A stretch of DNA of 64,000 nt, taken from contig NZ_BBXC01000010.1 in the NCBI RefSeq assembly GCF_001570525.1, forward strand, positions 248,001-312,000, given 5' to 3'. Origin of the DNA: Herbidospora sakaeratensis (lineage in GTDB: Bacteria; Actinomycetota; Actinomycetes; Streptosporangiales; Streptosporangiaceae). A program made the translations under genes and the position numbers. Within the stretch, counting starts at the first letter, position 1. Each line of letters opens with the position of its first letter. The notes beneath the pieces are model-generated. The model did no database searches, was not told the DNA's origin, and worked only from the letters and a program-made list of their open reading frames with translations. This document shows, piece by piece, positions 55,422-62,693 of the stretch.

Positions 55422-57347
55422 TCACCCGACCTTCGCGGGAACGAGACGGTCGATGCGCACCGCCGCGGCCTTGAACTCCGCGGTCCCGGCGATCGGGCAG
55501 GTCGCCTCGATCGTCAGGGCGTTGGTGTCGACCTCGTCGGGGAAGTGCATCGTCATGAAGACCAGGCCCGGACGCAGGGCCGGGTCGATGTAGACGGGAG
55601 CCACGACGGTGCCCCGCCGTGAGGAGACGCGGACCTCCTCGCCCGCGGTGACGCCCAGGCTCGCGGCGTCTTCGGGGGACAACTCGATGTTCTCGCCGCG
55701 CCGCAGCGGGGAGGCGAAGCCGGAGCTCTGCACCCCCGTGTTGTAGGAGTCGAGGCGGCGGCCGGTGGTGAGCCGGAACGGGTATTCGTCGTCGAGCAGG
55801 TCGACCGGTGGCGAGTGGCGCAGGATCGCGAACGGCGCGAGGCGGCCCCGTTTCTCCGGGTCGGTCTCCCACAACCGGCCGTGGAGGAACGGCGGTTCGA
55901 GCTCCTCGGTCGAGGGGCACGGCCACTGGATGCCCTGGTGTTCGGCCAGCCGCTCGTAGGTCATGCCGTAGTGGGCCGGCGAGACCGAACGCAGTTCGTC
56001 CCAGACCTCTTCGGCGCCGGAGTAGGCCCACTCGTGGCCGAGCCGGCGGGCCAGCTCGCACAGGATCCAGATGTCGTCGCGGGCCTCGCCCGGCGGCACC
56101 AGCGCGGCGCGCACCCGCTGGACGCGGCGCTCGCTGTTGGTGAAGGTGCCGTCGGACTCGCACCAGGCCGCCCCGGCGGGCAGCACCACGTCGGCCATCT
56201 GGGCCGTCTTGGTCAGGAAGATGTCCTGGACGACGAGGTGGTCGAGCATGCTGAGCCGCTTGATGCAGCTCAGCGAGTCGGCCTCGGACTGAACGGGGTT
56301 CTCGCCGATCAGGTAGCAGGTGGTGACCTCGCCCTCGGCCATGGCCTCGAGCATCTCGGTCAGGTTGAGGCCGTAACGCGGTTGGATCGGCGCCTGCCAC
56401 GCCGCCTCGAAGCGGGCCCGGATCGCCGGGTCGAGGATGTCCTGGAAACCGGGGAGCCGGTTGGGGATGGCGCCCATGTCGCCGCCGCCCTGCACGTTGT
56501 TCTGGCCGCGCAGCGGCGACAGGCCCGAGCCGTAGCGGCCGACGTGGCCGGTCAGCAGGGACAGGTTGATGAGGGCGCGCACGTTGTCGGTGGCGTTGTG
56601 GTGTTCGGTGATGCCGAGGGTCCAGACCAGCTGCGCGCGGTCGGCGCGGGCGTAGGCGTGGGCCATCTCGCGGATCGCGTCGGCGGGCACGCCGGTGACC
56701 TGCTCGGCGGCCGACAACGTCCATGGTTCGACGCTGGCGGCGTATTCGGCGAAGCCCTCGGTGGCGCGCTCGATGAAGGTCGTGTTGTGGAGGCCCGCGT
56801 GGATGATCTCGCGCGCCACGGCGTGGGCGAGCGGGATGTCGGTGCCGACGTTGAGGCCCAGCCAGCGGTCGGCCCACTGGGCGGTGCCGGTCCGGCGGGG
56901 GTCGACGGCGAACATCCTGGCGCCCTTGCGGATGCCCTTGAGGACGTGCTGGAAGAAGATGGGGTGGGCGTTGCGGGCCGCCGAGCCCCACATAAGGATC
57001 ACGTCGGCCTCTTCGACCTCCTGGTAGGAGGAGGTGCCGCCGCCGCTGCCGAAGACCGCCGACAGGCCCGCCACGCTCGGGGCGTGGCAGGTGCGGTTGC
57101 ACGAGTCGACGTTGTTGGTGCCGATGACCACGCGGGTGAACTTCTGCCCGATGTAGTTCATCTCGTTGGTCGACCGGGCGCACGACAACATGGCGAAGGC
57201 GTTGGGCCCGTGGGCCGCCACGTTGCGCCGGAACCCCTCGGCCGCGCGGTCGAGCGCCTCATCCCATGTGGCCCGCCGCAGCACACCGTCTTCACGTACC
57301 AGGGGATGGGTCAGCCGGTCGTAGTGCTCGGCCTTCTTCCTCTTCAT
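55422..57347 (-). CDS. formate dehydrogenase catalytic subunit (Mo/W-bisPGD), lacking N-terminal Fe4S4 domain
   Basis: This 641-residue protein starts at ATG 57347 (AAAGG nine bases upstream). It contains V-D-S-C-N-R-T-C-H-A-P-S-V-A-G-L, in which Cys87 replaces the selenocysteine of E. coli FdhF. Later come R-G-Q-N-N-V-Q-G-G-G-D-M-G and the C-terminal molydop-binding barrel (F-R-L-T-T-G-R). It begins in the L-T-H-P-L-V-R segment that normally follows the [4Fe-4S] loop, so the first domain is absent and is found at the end of the neighbouring Fe-S subunit. It oxidises formate to CO2. Confidence 0.93.
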   Translation of the reverse strand: MKRKKAEHYDRLTHPLVREDGVLRRATWDEALDRAAEGFRRNVAAHGPNAFAMLSCARSTNEMNYIGQKFTRVVIGTNNVDSCNRTCHAPSVAGLSAVFGSGGGTSSYQEVEEADVILMWGSAARNAHPIFFQHVLKGIRKGARMFAVDPRRTGTAQWADRWLGLNVGTDIPLAHAVAREIIHAGLHNTTFIERATEGFAEYAASVEPWTLSAAEQVTGVPADAIREMAHAYARADRAQLVWTLGITEHHNATDNVRALINLSLLTGHVGRYGSGLSPLRGQNNVQGGGDMGAIPNRLPGFQDILDPAIRARFEAAWQAPIQPRYGLNLTEMLEAMAEGEVTTCYLIGENPVQSEADSLSCIKRLSMLDHLVVQDIFLTKTAQMADVVLPAGAAWCESDGTFTNSERRVQRVRAALVPPGEARDDIWILCELARRLGHEWAYSGAEEVWDELRSVSPAHYGMTYERLAEHQGIQWPCPSTEELEPPFLHGRLWETDPEKRGRLAPFAILRHSPPVDLLDDEYPFRLTTGRRLDSYNTGVQSSGFASPLRRGENIELSPEDAASLGVTAGEEVRVSSRRGTVVAPVYIDPALRPGLVFMTMHFPDEVDTNALTIEATCPIAGTAEFKAAAVRIDRLVPAKVG

Positions 57348-57378
57348 CGACCTCATCCTTTCGTATTCTGTATACAGA

Positions 57379-57387
57379 CTACGGTAT
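57379..57387. promoter_or_regulatory. ATACGGTAT-like element, site 1 (before fdhA)
   Basis: CTACGGTAT matches eight of nine positions of the motif found at the two other promoters of this module. The palindrome CTGTATACAG (57368-57377) lies beside it, between kpr and fdhA. Confidence 0.55.
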
Positions 57388-57393
57388 GTGCGG

Positions 57394-58377
57394 TCATGCT
57401 GCGCCGACAAGCCGGGTCTGGGTGTCGAGCAGGTCGGTGACGGCGTGGATGGCACGCAGCGTGGGCACCGGGGTGGTGGTCAGGTCGGCCAGTTCGACCA
57501 CCGCCGAGAGCAGCACGTCGAGTTCGAGCGGCTTGCCCTTCTCCAGGTCCTGGAGCGTGGAGGTCTTGTGCTCGCCGGCCTTCTCGGCCCCGGCGAGCCG
57601 CCGCTCGATCGAGATGTGGGGGTTGCAGCCGACCGCCTGGGCGACCGCGACCGTCTCTTCCATCATGGTTCTGACCAGCTCGCGGGCGCCGGTGTGGCGG
57701 CAGATGCCGGCCATCGTCGCGCGGGCGAGCGCGCTGATCGGGTTGAACGCGACGTTGCCCATCAGCTTGACCCAGATGTCCTGGCGCAGATCGGCCTCGA
57801 CCGGGCATTTGAGGTCGCCGGCGACCATGGCGTCGCTGAACTCGGCGCACCTGGGCGACAACTCGCCGCTGGGCTCGCCGATGGAGAAGCGGGTTCCTTC
57901 GAGGTGGCGGATCACGCCGGGGGCCTCGATCTCGGTGGCGGCGTAGACGACGCAGCCGATGGCGCGCTCCAGCGGGAGCGCTTCGGTCACCGAGCCGCCG
58001 GGGTCGACGCTCTCGATGCGGTAGCCGTCATAAGGGCCGCCGAGGCGGTGGAAATACCACCACGGGATGCCGTTCTGGGCGGCGATGAGGGTCGTGGACC
58101 CGTGGAGCATCGGCGCGATCATCCGACCGGCCGCCGCGTAGGAGTTGGCCTTCAGGCCGAGGAAGACGTGGTCGACCGGGCCGACCTCGCCGGGATCGTC
58201 GGTGGTGTGCGGGTGGGCGGTGAAGTCGCCGCGCGGGCTGAGCACGCGCACGCCTGACTTCCGCATGGCCGCGAGATGCTCCCCGCGGGCTATCAGATGC
58301 ACCTCGACGCCGGCGCGATGCAGGGCGGCCCCCACATACGCGCCGATGGCGCCGGCGCCAAGAACAGCGACCTTCAC
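57394..58377 (-). CDS. 2-dehydropantoate 2-reductase family protein
   Basis: This 327-residue protein starts at GTG 58377 (V-K-V-A-V-L-G-A-G-A-I-G-A-Y-V-G). ApbA/PanE hallmarks are the NADPH loop, G-L-K-A-N-S-Y, A-A-Q-N-G-I-P-W-W, the central W-V-K-L-M-G-N-V-A-F-N-P and the C-terminal helical domain. It heads the formate dehydrogenase operon, away from the pantothenate genes, so it may reduce another 2-oxo acid. Such off-context KPR-like proteins are common, and the substrate cannot be read. Confidence 0.9.
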   Translation of the reverse strand: MKVAVLGAGAIGAYVGAALHRAGVEVHLIARGEHLAAMRKSGVRVLSPRGDFTAHPHTTDDPGEVGPVDHVFLGLKANSYAAAGRMIAPMLHGSTTLIAAQNGIPWWYFHRLGGPYDGYRIESVDPGGSVTEALPLERAIGCVVYAATEIEAPGVIRHLEGTRFSIGEPSGELSPRCAEFSDAMVAGDLKCPVEADLRQDIWVKLMGNVAFNPISALARATMAGICRHTGARELVRTMMEETVAVAQAVGCNPHISIERRLAGAEKAGEHKTSTLQDLEKGKPLELDVLLSAVVELADLTTTPVPTLRAIHAVTDLLDTQTRLVGAA

Positions 58378-58412
58378 ACTAGCTCCGTTCTCGCGTCGAC
58401 AGTGCATTCGGT

Positions 58413-58421
58413 ATACGGTAT
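58413..58421. promoter_or_regulatory. ATACGGTAT element, site 2 (kpr/moeA divergent promoter)
   Basis: A perfect ATACGGTAT lies within cattcggtatacggtatgg (58405-58423), between the divergent kpr and moeA starts. Confidence 0.65.
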
Positions 58422-58450
58422 GGCAACGGTGTCGTCAAGGAGGTCGCCCG

Positions 58451-59644
58451 ATGACCGTGCTGTCGCATACCCGGCCCGAACACGCCGCCGGGGCCGCCGA
58501 CCTGCCCTGGGATCGAGCCCGCCGGCTGGCCGCCGCGGCGACGTTGCCGCTGGTCGCGGCCGAGGTCCCGCTTCGGGCCGCCCACGGCTGCCGGCTCGCT
58601 GACGCGCTGCGTGCGCTCGTCGCCCTGCCGGGCGCCGACGTCTCGGCGATGGACGGCTACGCGGTCGGCGGCCCCGGCCCGTGGCACGTGGTCGGCGAGG
58701 TGCTGGCCGGGGGCGTCCCGTTCCCCCGGGAACTCGGGCCGGGCGAGGCCGTGGAGATCGCCACGGGGGCGCCCGTGCCCGGGGGGACCGTGTGCGTGGT
58801 GCCGTACGAGCAGACGGAGCAGGCCGGGCTGTCGATCAGCGGTCACTGTGAGCCGGGCCGCCACATCAGGCGGCGGGGGGAGAACGTCTCCGAGGGCGCG
58901 GTCGTGCTGACCTCGGGGGCGCTGGTGACGCCGGCCGTGCTCGGGCTGGCCGCCGGGCTCGGCCACGACACCCTGTGGGTGCGGCCGAGGCCGGTCGTGT
59001 CGGTGCTGGTCACCGGTGACGAGGTGGTGGGTTCGGGCATTCCGGCGGCCGGGCTGGTGCGCGACGCGGTGGGGCCGATGTTGCCGCCGCTGATCGCCTG
59101 GGCCGACGGCGAGGCGCTGCCGCCGCGTCACCTGCCCGACGGCGCCGAGGTGCTGGAGGCCGCGCTGAGGGAACCGGGGGCCGACGTCGTCGTGGTCTGC
59201 GGCGCGTCGTCGAAGGGGCCGGCCGATCACCTGCGCGGGGTGCTCGGCCGGCTCGGCGCGGCGGTCCTGGTCGACGGCGTCGCGGTGCGGCCCGGCCATC
59301 CGCAGGCCCTCGCCCGGCTGCCGGGCGGGCGGCTGGTGGTCGGGCTGCCCGGCAATCCGTTCGCCGCCCTGGCGGCGGCGCTGACGCTGCTGGCGCCGGT
59401 GCTGCGCGCGCTCAACGGGCGGCCCGAGCCGGAAGGCGAGCTCAGTGCCGTCAGCGGGCCGGTGCGCGCCCATCCGCGCGACACCCGCCTGGTGCCCGTC
59501 TGGAGATCGGCGCGGGGCGCGATCGCGGTCGGCCATGACCAGCCCGGGTCGCTGCGCGGGGCGGCGATGGCCGACGCCCTCGCCGTGATACCGCCCGGCT
59601 ACGACAGCGGCCCGGTGGAGCTCCTCGCCCTGCCCGCGCGGTAA
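58451..59644 (+). CDS. moeA: molybdopterin molybdotransferase MoeA
   Basis: This 397-residue protein inserts molybdate into adenylyl-molybdopterin. It shows the N-terminal A-H-G-C-R-L-A-D-A, M-D-G-Y-A-V and E-I-A-T-G-A-P-V-P-G-G motifs, V-L-V-T-G-D-E-V, and the end-domain P-G-N-P-F-A-A-L. AAGGAGG precedes ATG 58451. It supplies cofactor to the divergent formate dehydrogenase. It is probably a pathway-dedicated copy, since the housekeeping moa/moe set is not here. Confidence 0.94.
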   Translation: MTVLSHTRPEHAAGAADLPWDRARRLAAAATLPLVAAEVPLRAAHGCRLADALRALVALPGADVSAMDGYAVGGPGPWHVVGEVLAGGVPFPRELGPGEAVEIATGAPVPGGTVCVVPYEQTEQAGLSISGHCEPGRHIRRRGENVSEGAVVLTSGALVTPAVLGLAAGLGHDTLWVRPRPVVSVLVTGDEVVGSGIPAAGLVRDAVGPMLPPLIAWADGEALPPRHLPDGAEVLEAALREPGADVVVVCGASSKGPADHLRGVLGRLGAAVLVDGVAVRPGHPQALARLPGGRLVVGLPGNPFAALAAALTLLAPVLRALNGRPEPEGELSAVSGPVRAHPRDTRLVPVWRSARGAIAVGHDQPGSLRGAAMADALAVIPPGYDSGPVELLALPAR

Positions 59645-59715
59645 CCGGTTCGAAATCTTGTAACCCGCCGGAAAGGTATGGACATCCTCGGAAGCCGGGG
59701 GTAACCATGTTCCTC

Positions 59716-59724
59716 ATACGGTAT
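59716..59724. promoter_or_regulatory. ATACGGTAT element, site 3 (before ThDP gene)
   Basis: A perfect ATACGGTAT lies inside catacggtatgcagtatgg (59715-59733), 51 bases upstream of the ThDP-enzyme start. Confidence 0.65.
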
Positions 59725-59774
59725 GCAGTATGGCGTAGACGCAAAGCAGAAACGTCTTTGAGAGGACGGCCCTG

Positions 59775-61457
59775 ATGACGGAAGAAGCCCCGGAACAGAT
59801 CTCCGGTGGTCACCTGGTCGCTAAGGCGCTCAAGGCGGAGGGGATCGACGTGATCTTCACCCTCTGCGGCGGCCACATCATCGACATCTACGACGGCTGT
59901 GTCGACGAGGGCATCGACGTGATCGACGTGCGCCACGAGCAGGTCGCCGCCCACGCGGCCGACGGCTACGCGCGCATCACCGGCAAGCCCGGTTGCGCCG
60001 TGGTCACCGCGGGTCCCGGCACCACCGACGCCGTGACCGGAGTGGCCAACGCCTTCCGCGCCGAGAGCCCGATGTTGCTCATCGGCGGCCAGGGCGCCCT
60101 GAGCCAGCACAAGATGGGCTCACTGCAAGACCTGCCCCACGTCGACATGATGACCCCGATCACCAAGTTCGCCGCGACGGTGCCCTCCACCGAGCGGGTG
60201 GCCGACATCGTGTCGATGGCGTTCCGCGAGTGCTACAACGGCGCGCCCGGCCCGTCGTTTCTCGAGATCCCGCGCGACGTGCTCGACGCCAGCGTGCCGG
60301 TGGCCAAGGCCCGCATCCCCCAGGCCGGCCGCTACCGCGCCTCCACCCGCCAGGTGGGCGACCCCGAGGCGATCGAGCGCCTGGCCGACCTGCTCGTCCA
60401 CTCCGAGAAGCCCTGCGTGCTCCTCGGCAGCCAGGTCTGGACGACCCGCGGCACCGACGCCGCGATCGACTTCGTCCGCGCCCTCAACGTGCCCGCCTAC
60501 ATGAACGGCAGCGGCCGGGGCACCCTCCCGCCCGGCGACCCCCACCACTTCCAGCTGTCGCGGCGCTACGCCTTCAACGAGGCCGACCTCATCATCATCG
60601 TCGGCACCCCGTTCGACTTCCGCATGGGCTACGGCAAGCGGCTGTCCAGCACCGCCAACGTCGTGCAGATCGACCTCGACTACCGCACCGTCGGCAAGAA
60701 CCGCGACATCGACCTCGGCATCGTGGGCGACGCGGGGCTCATCCTGGCCGCCGCCGCGCAGGCCGCGTCGGGCCGGGTCGACAACGGCGCCGCCAAGCGC
60801 AAGGAGTGGATCGAGGAGCTGCGTGCGGTCGAGACGCAGGCGTTCGAGAAGCGGCTTCCGCGCCAGCTCTCGGCGGCCGCGCCGATCGACCCCTACCGGC
60901 TGGTCCACGAGATCAACGAGTTCATCACCGAAGACACCATCTACATCGGCGACGGCGGCGACATCGTCACCTTCTCCGGCCAGGTCGTGCAGCCCAAGTC
61001 GCCCGGCCACTGGATGGACCCGGGCCCCCTCGGCACCCTCGGCGTCGGCGTCGCCTTCGCGATGGCCGCCAAGTACGCCGAGCCCGACAAGGAGGTGCTG
61101 TGCCTGTTCGGCGACGGCGCCTTCTCCCTCACCGGGTGGGACTTCGAGACGATGGTCCGCTTCGACCTGCCGTTCATCGGCGTCATCGGCAACAACTCGT
61201 CGATGAACCAGATCCGCTACGGCCAGGCCGCCAAGTACGGCAACGACCGCGGCCGCGTCGGCAACACCCTCGGCGACGTCCGCTACGACGAGTTCGCCCG
61301 CATGCTCGGCGGCTACGGCGAAGAGGTCCGCGACCCCGCCGACATCCGGCCGGCGCTCGAGCGCGCCCGTGAGTCGGGCAAGCCCGCGCTGATCAACGTG
61401 TGGGTCGATCCCGACGTCTACGCCCCCGGGACCATGAACCAGACGATGTACAAGTAG
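59775..61457 (+). CDS. ThDP-dependent enzyme, oxalyl-CoA decarboxylase-like (atypical)
   Basis: This 560-residue enzyme has the catalytic Glu55 in R-H-E-Q and the ThDP motif from G-D-G-A-F to G-N-N. A frc gene follows directly, so oxalyl-CoA decarboxylase or 2-hydroxyacyl-CoA lyase is expected. However, the Tyr-Glu pair of O. formigenes Oxc (residues 120-121) and its Tyr483 are absent: the local sequences are L-Q-D-L-P-H-V and N-N-S-S-M-N-Q. C-G-G-H-I-I-D-I-Y-D-G-C recalls actinobacterial IlvG-annotated proteins. The function is therefore open between these decarboxylase/lyase roles. It is not a typical acetolactate synthase context. Confidence 0.8.
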   Translation: MTEEAPEQISGGHLVAKALKAEGIDVIFTLCGGHIIDIYDGCVDEGIDVIDVRHEQVAAHAADGYARITGKPGCAVVTAGPGTTDAVTGVANAFRAESPMLLIGGQGALSQHKMGSLQDLPHVDMMTPITKFAATVPSTERVADIVSMAFRECYNGAPGPSFLEIPRDVLDASVPVAKARIPQAGRYRASTRQVGDPEAIERLADLLVHSEKPCVLLGSQVWTTRGTDAAIDFVRALNVPAYMNGSGRGTLPPGDPHHFQLSRRYAFNEADLIIIVGTPFDFRMGYGKRLSSTANVVQIDLDYRTVGKNRDIDLGIVGDAGLILAAAAQAASGRVDNGAAKRKEWIEELRAVETQAFEKRLPRQLSAAAPIDPYRLVHEINEFITEDTIYIGDGGDIVTFSGQVVQPKSPGHWMDPGPLGTLGVGVAFAMAAKYAEPDKEVLCLFGDGAFSLTGWDFETMVRFDLPFIGVIGNNSSMNQIRYGQAAKYGNDRGRVGNTLGDVRYDEFARMLGGYGEEVRDPADIRPALERARESGKPALINVWVDPDVYAPGTMNQTMYK

Positions 61458-61465
61458 GGAGCGGC

Positions 61466-62692
61466 ATGCCCAAGGCCTTGGAGGGCGTCCGCGTCCTCGA
61501 CATGACCCATGTGCAGTCGGGCCCGTCCGCGACGCAGCTGCTCGCGTGGCTCGGCGCCGACGTCGTCAAGCTGGAGGCCCCGACCGGCGACATCACCCGG
61601 AGCCAGCTGCGTGACCTGCCCGGCGTCGACAGCCTCTACTTCACGATGCTCAACTGCAACAAGCGCTCCATCACGCTGAACATGAAGAGCGAGCGCGGCA
61701 AGGAGCTGTTCGTCAAGCTCGTTCAGGAGTCCGACGTCCTGGTCGAGAACTTCGGCCCCGGCGCGGTCGACCGCATGGGCTTCTCCTGGGAGCGGCTCCA
61801 GGAGCTCAACCCCCGCCTCATCTACGCGTCCATCAAGGGCTTCGGCGGCGGGAAGTACGCCAAGTTCAAGGCCTACGAGGTGATCGCCCAGGCGATGGGC
61901 GGCTCGATGGCCACCACCGGGTTCGAAGACGGCCCGCCGCTGGCCACCGGCGCGCAGATCGGCGACTCCGGCACCGGCGTCCACGCCGTCGCCGGCATCC
62001 TGGCCGCGCTCTACCAGCGCGAGTCCACCGGCCAGGGGCAGCGGGTGCAGGTCGCCATGCAGCACGCCGTGCTGAACCTGTGCCGGGTCAAGCTGCGCGA
62101 CCAGCAGCGGCTGGCCCACGGCGCCCTGAAGGAATACCCGAACCGCACCTTCGGCACCGAGGTGCCCCGGTCGGGCAACGCCTCCGGAGGCGGCCAGCCC
62201 GGCTGGGCGGTGAGGTGTGCGCCCGGCGGGCCCAACGACTACATCTACGTCATCGTCCAGCCGGTCGGCTGGAAACCCGTCTCCGAGATCATCGGCCGCC
62301 CCGAGCTGGCCGACGACCCCGAGTGGGCCACCCCCGAGGCGCGGCTCAACAAGCTCGACAAGATGTTCCAGCTGATCGAAGAGTGGTCGAGCCAGCACGA
62401 CAAATGGACCGTCCTCGACCGGCTCAACGCGGCCAACGTGCCCTGCGGGCCCATCCTGTCCACCGCCGAGCTCATCGACGACGAGTCGCTGCGCGCCGAG
62501 GGCGCGGTCGTCACCGTCCCCCACCCGGAGCGCGGGGAGTTCACGACGGTCGGCAGCCCCCTCCAGCTCTCCGGCTCCCCGGTCGACATCACGACGCCGC
62601 CGCTGCTCGGAGAGCACAACGACGAGATCTACACGCGGCTCGGGGTCACGGCCGAGGAGCTGGCCGAGCTGAAGACGAACGGAGTGATCTGA
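61466..62692 (+). CDS. frc: formyl-CoA:oxalate CoA-transferase (class III)
   Basis: This 408-residue protein closely follows the O. formigenes Frc pattern: V-L-D-M-T-H-V-Q-S-G-P (Gln17), S-L-Y-F-T-M-L-N-C-N-K-R-S-I, V-E-N-F-G-P-G-A, catalytic Asp167 in Q-I-G-D-S-G-T-G, and the glycine loop S-G-G-G-Q-P-G-W. It ends P-L-L-G-E-H-N-D-E. It moves CoA from formyl-CoA to oxalate (or a related acid). It starts eight bases after the ThDP gene with AGGGAGCGG upstream. Confidence 0.92.
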   Translation: MPKALEGVRVLDMTHVQSGPSATQLLAWLGADVVKLEAPTGDITRSQLRDLPGVDSLYFTMLNCNKRSITLNMKSERGKELFVKLVQESDVLVENFGPGAVDRMGFSWERLQELNPRLIYASIKGFGGGKYAKFKAYEVIAQAMGGSMATTGFEDGPPLATGAQIGDSGTGVHAVAGILAALYQRESTGQGQRVQVAMQHAVLNLCRVKLRDQQRLAHGALKEYPNRTFGTEVPRSGNASGGGQPGWAVRCAPGGPNDYIYVIVQPVGWKPVSEIIGRPELADDPEWATPEARLNKLDKMFQLIEEWSSQHDKWTVLDRLNAANVPCGPILSTAELIDDESLRAEGAVVTVPHPERGEFTTVGSPLQLSGSPVDITTPPLLGEHNDEIYTRLGVTAEELAELKTNGVI

Positions 62693-62693
62693 G

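Noticed and set aside
57081-57090. Selenocysteine formate dehydrogenase
   Set aside because: The active-site codon (residue 87) is a normal Cys codon in N-R-T-C-H-A-P, and no in-frame UGA is present.
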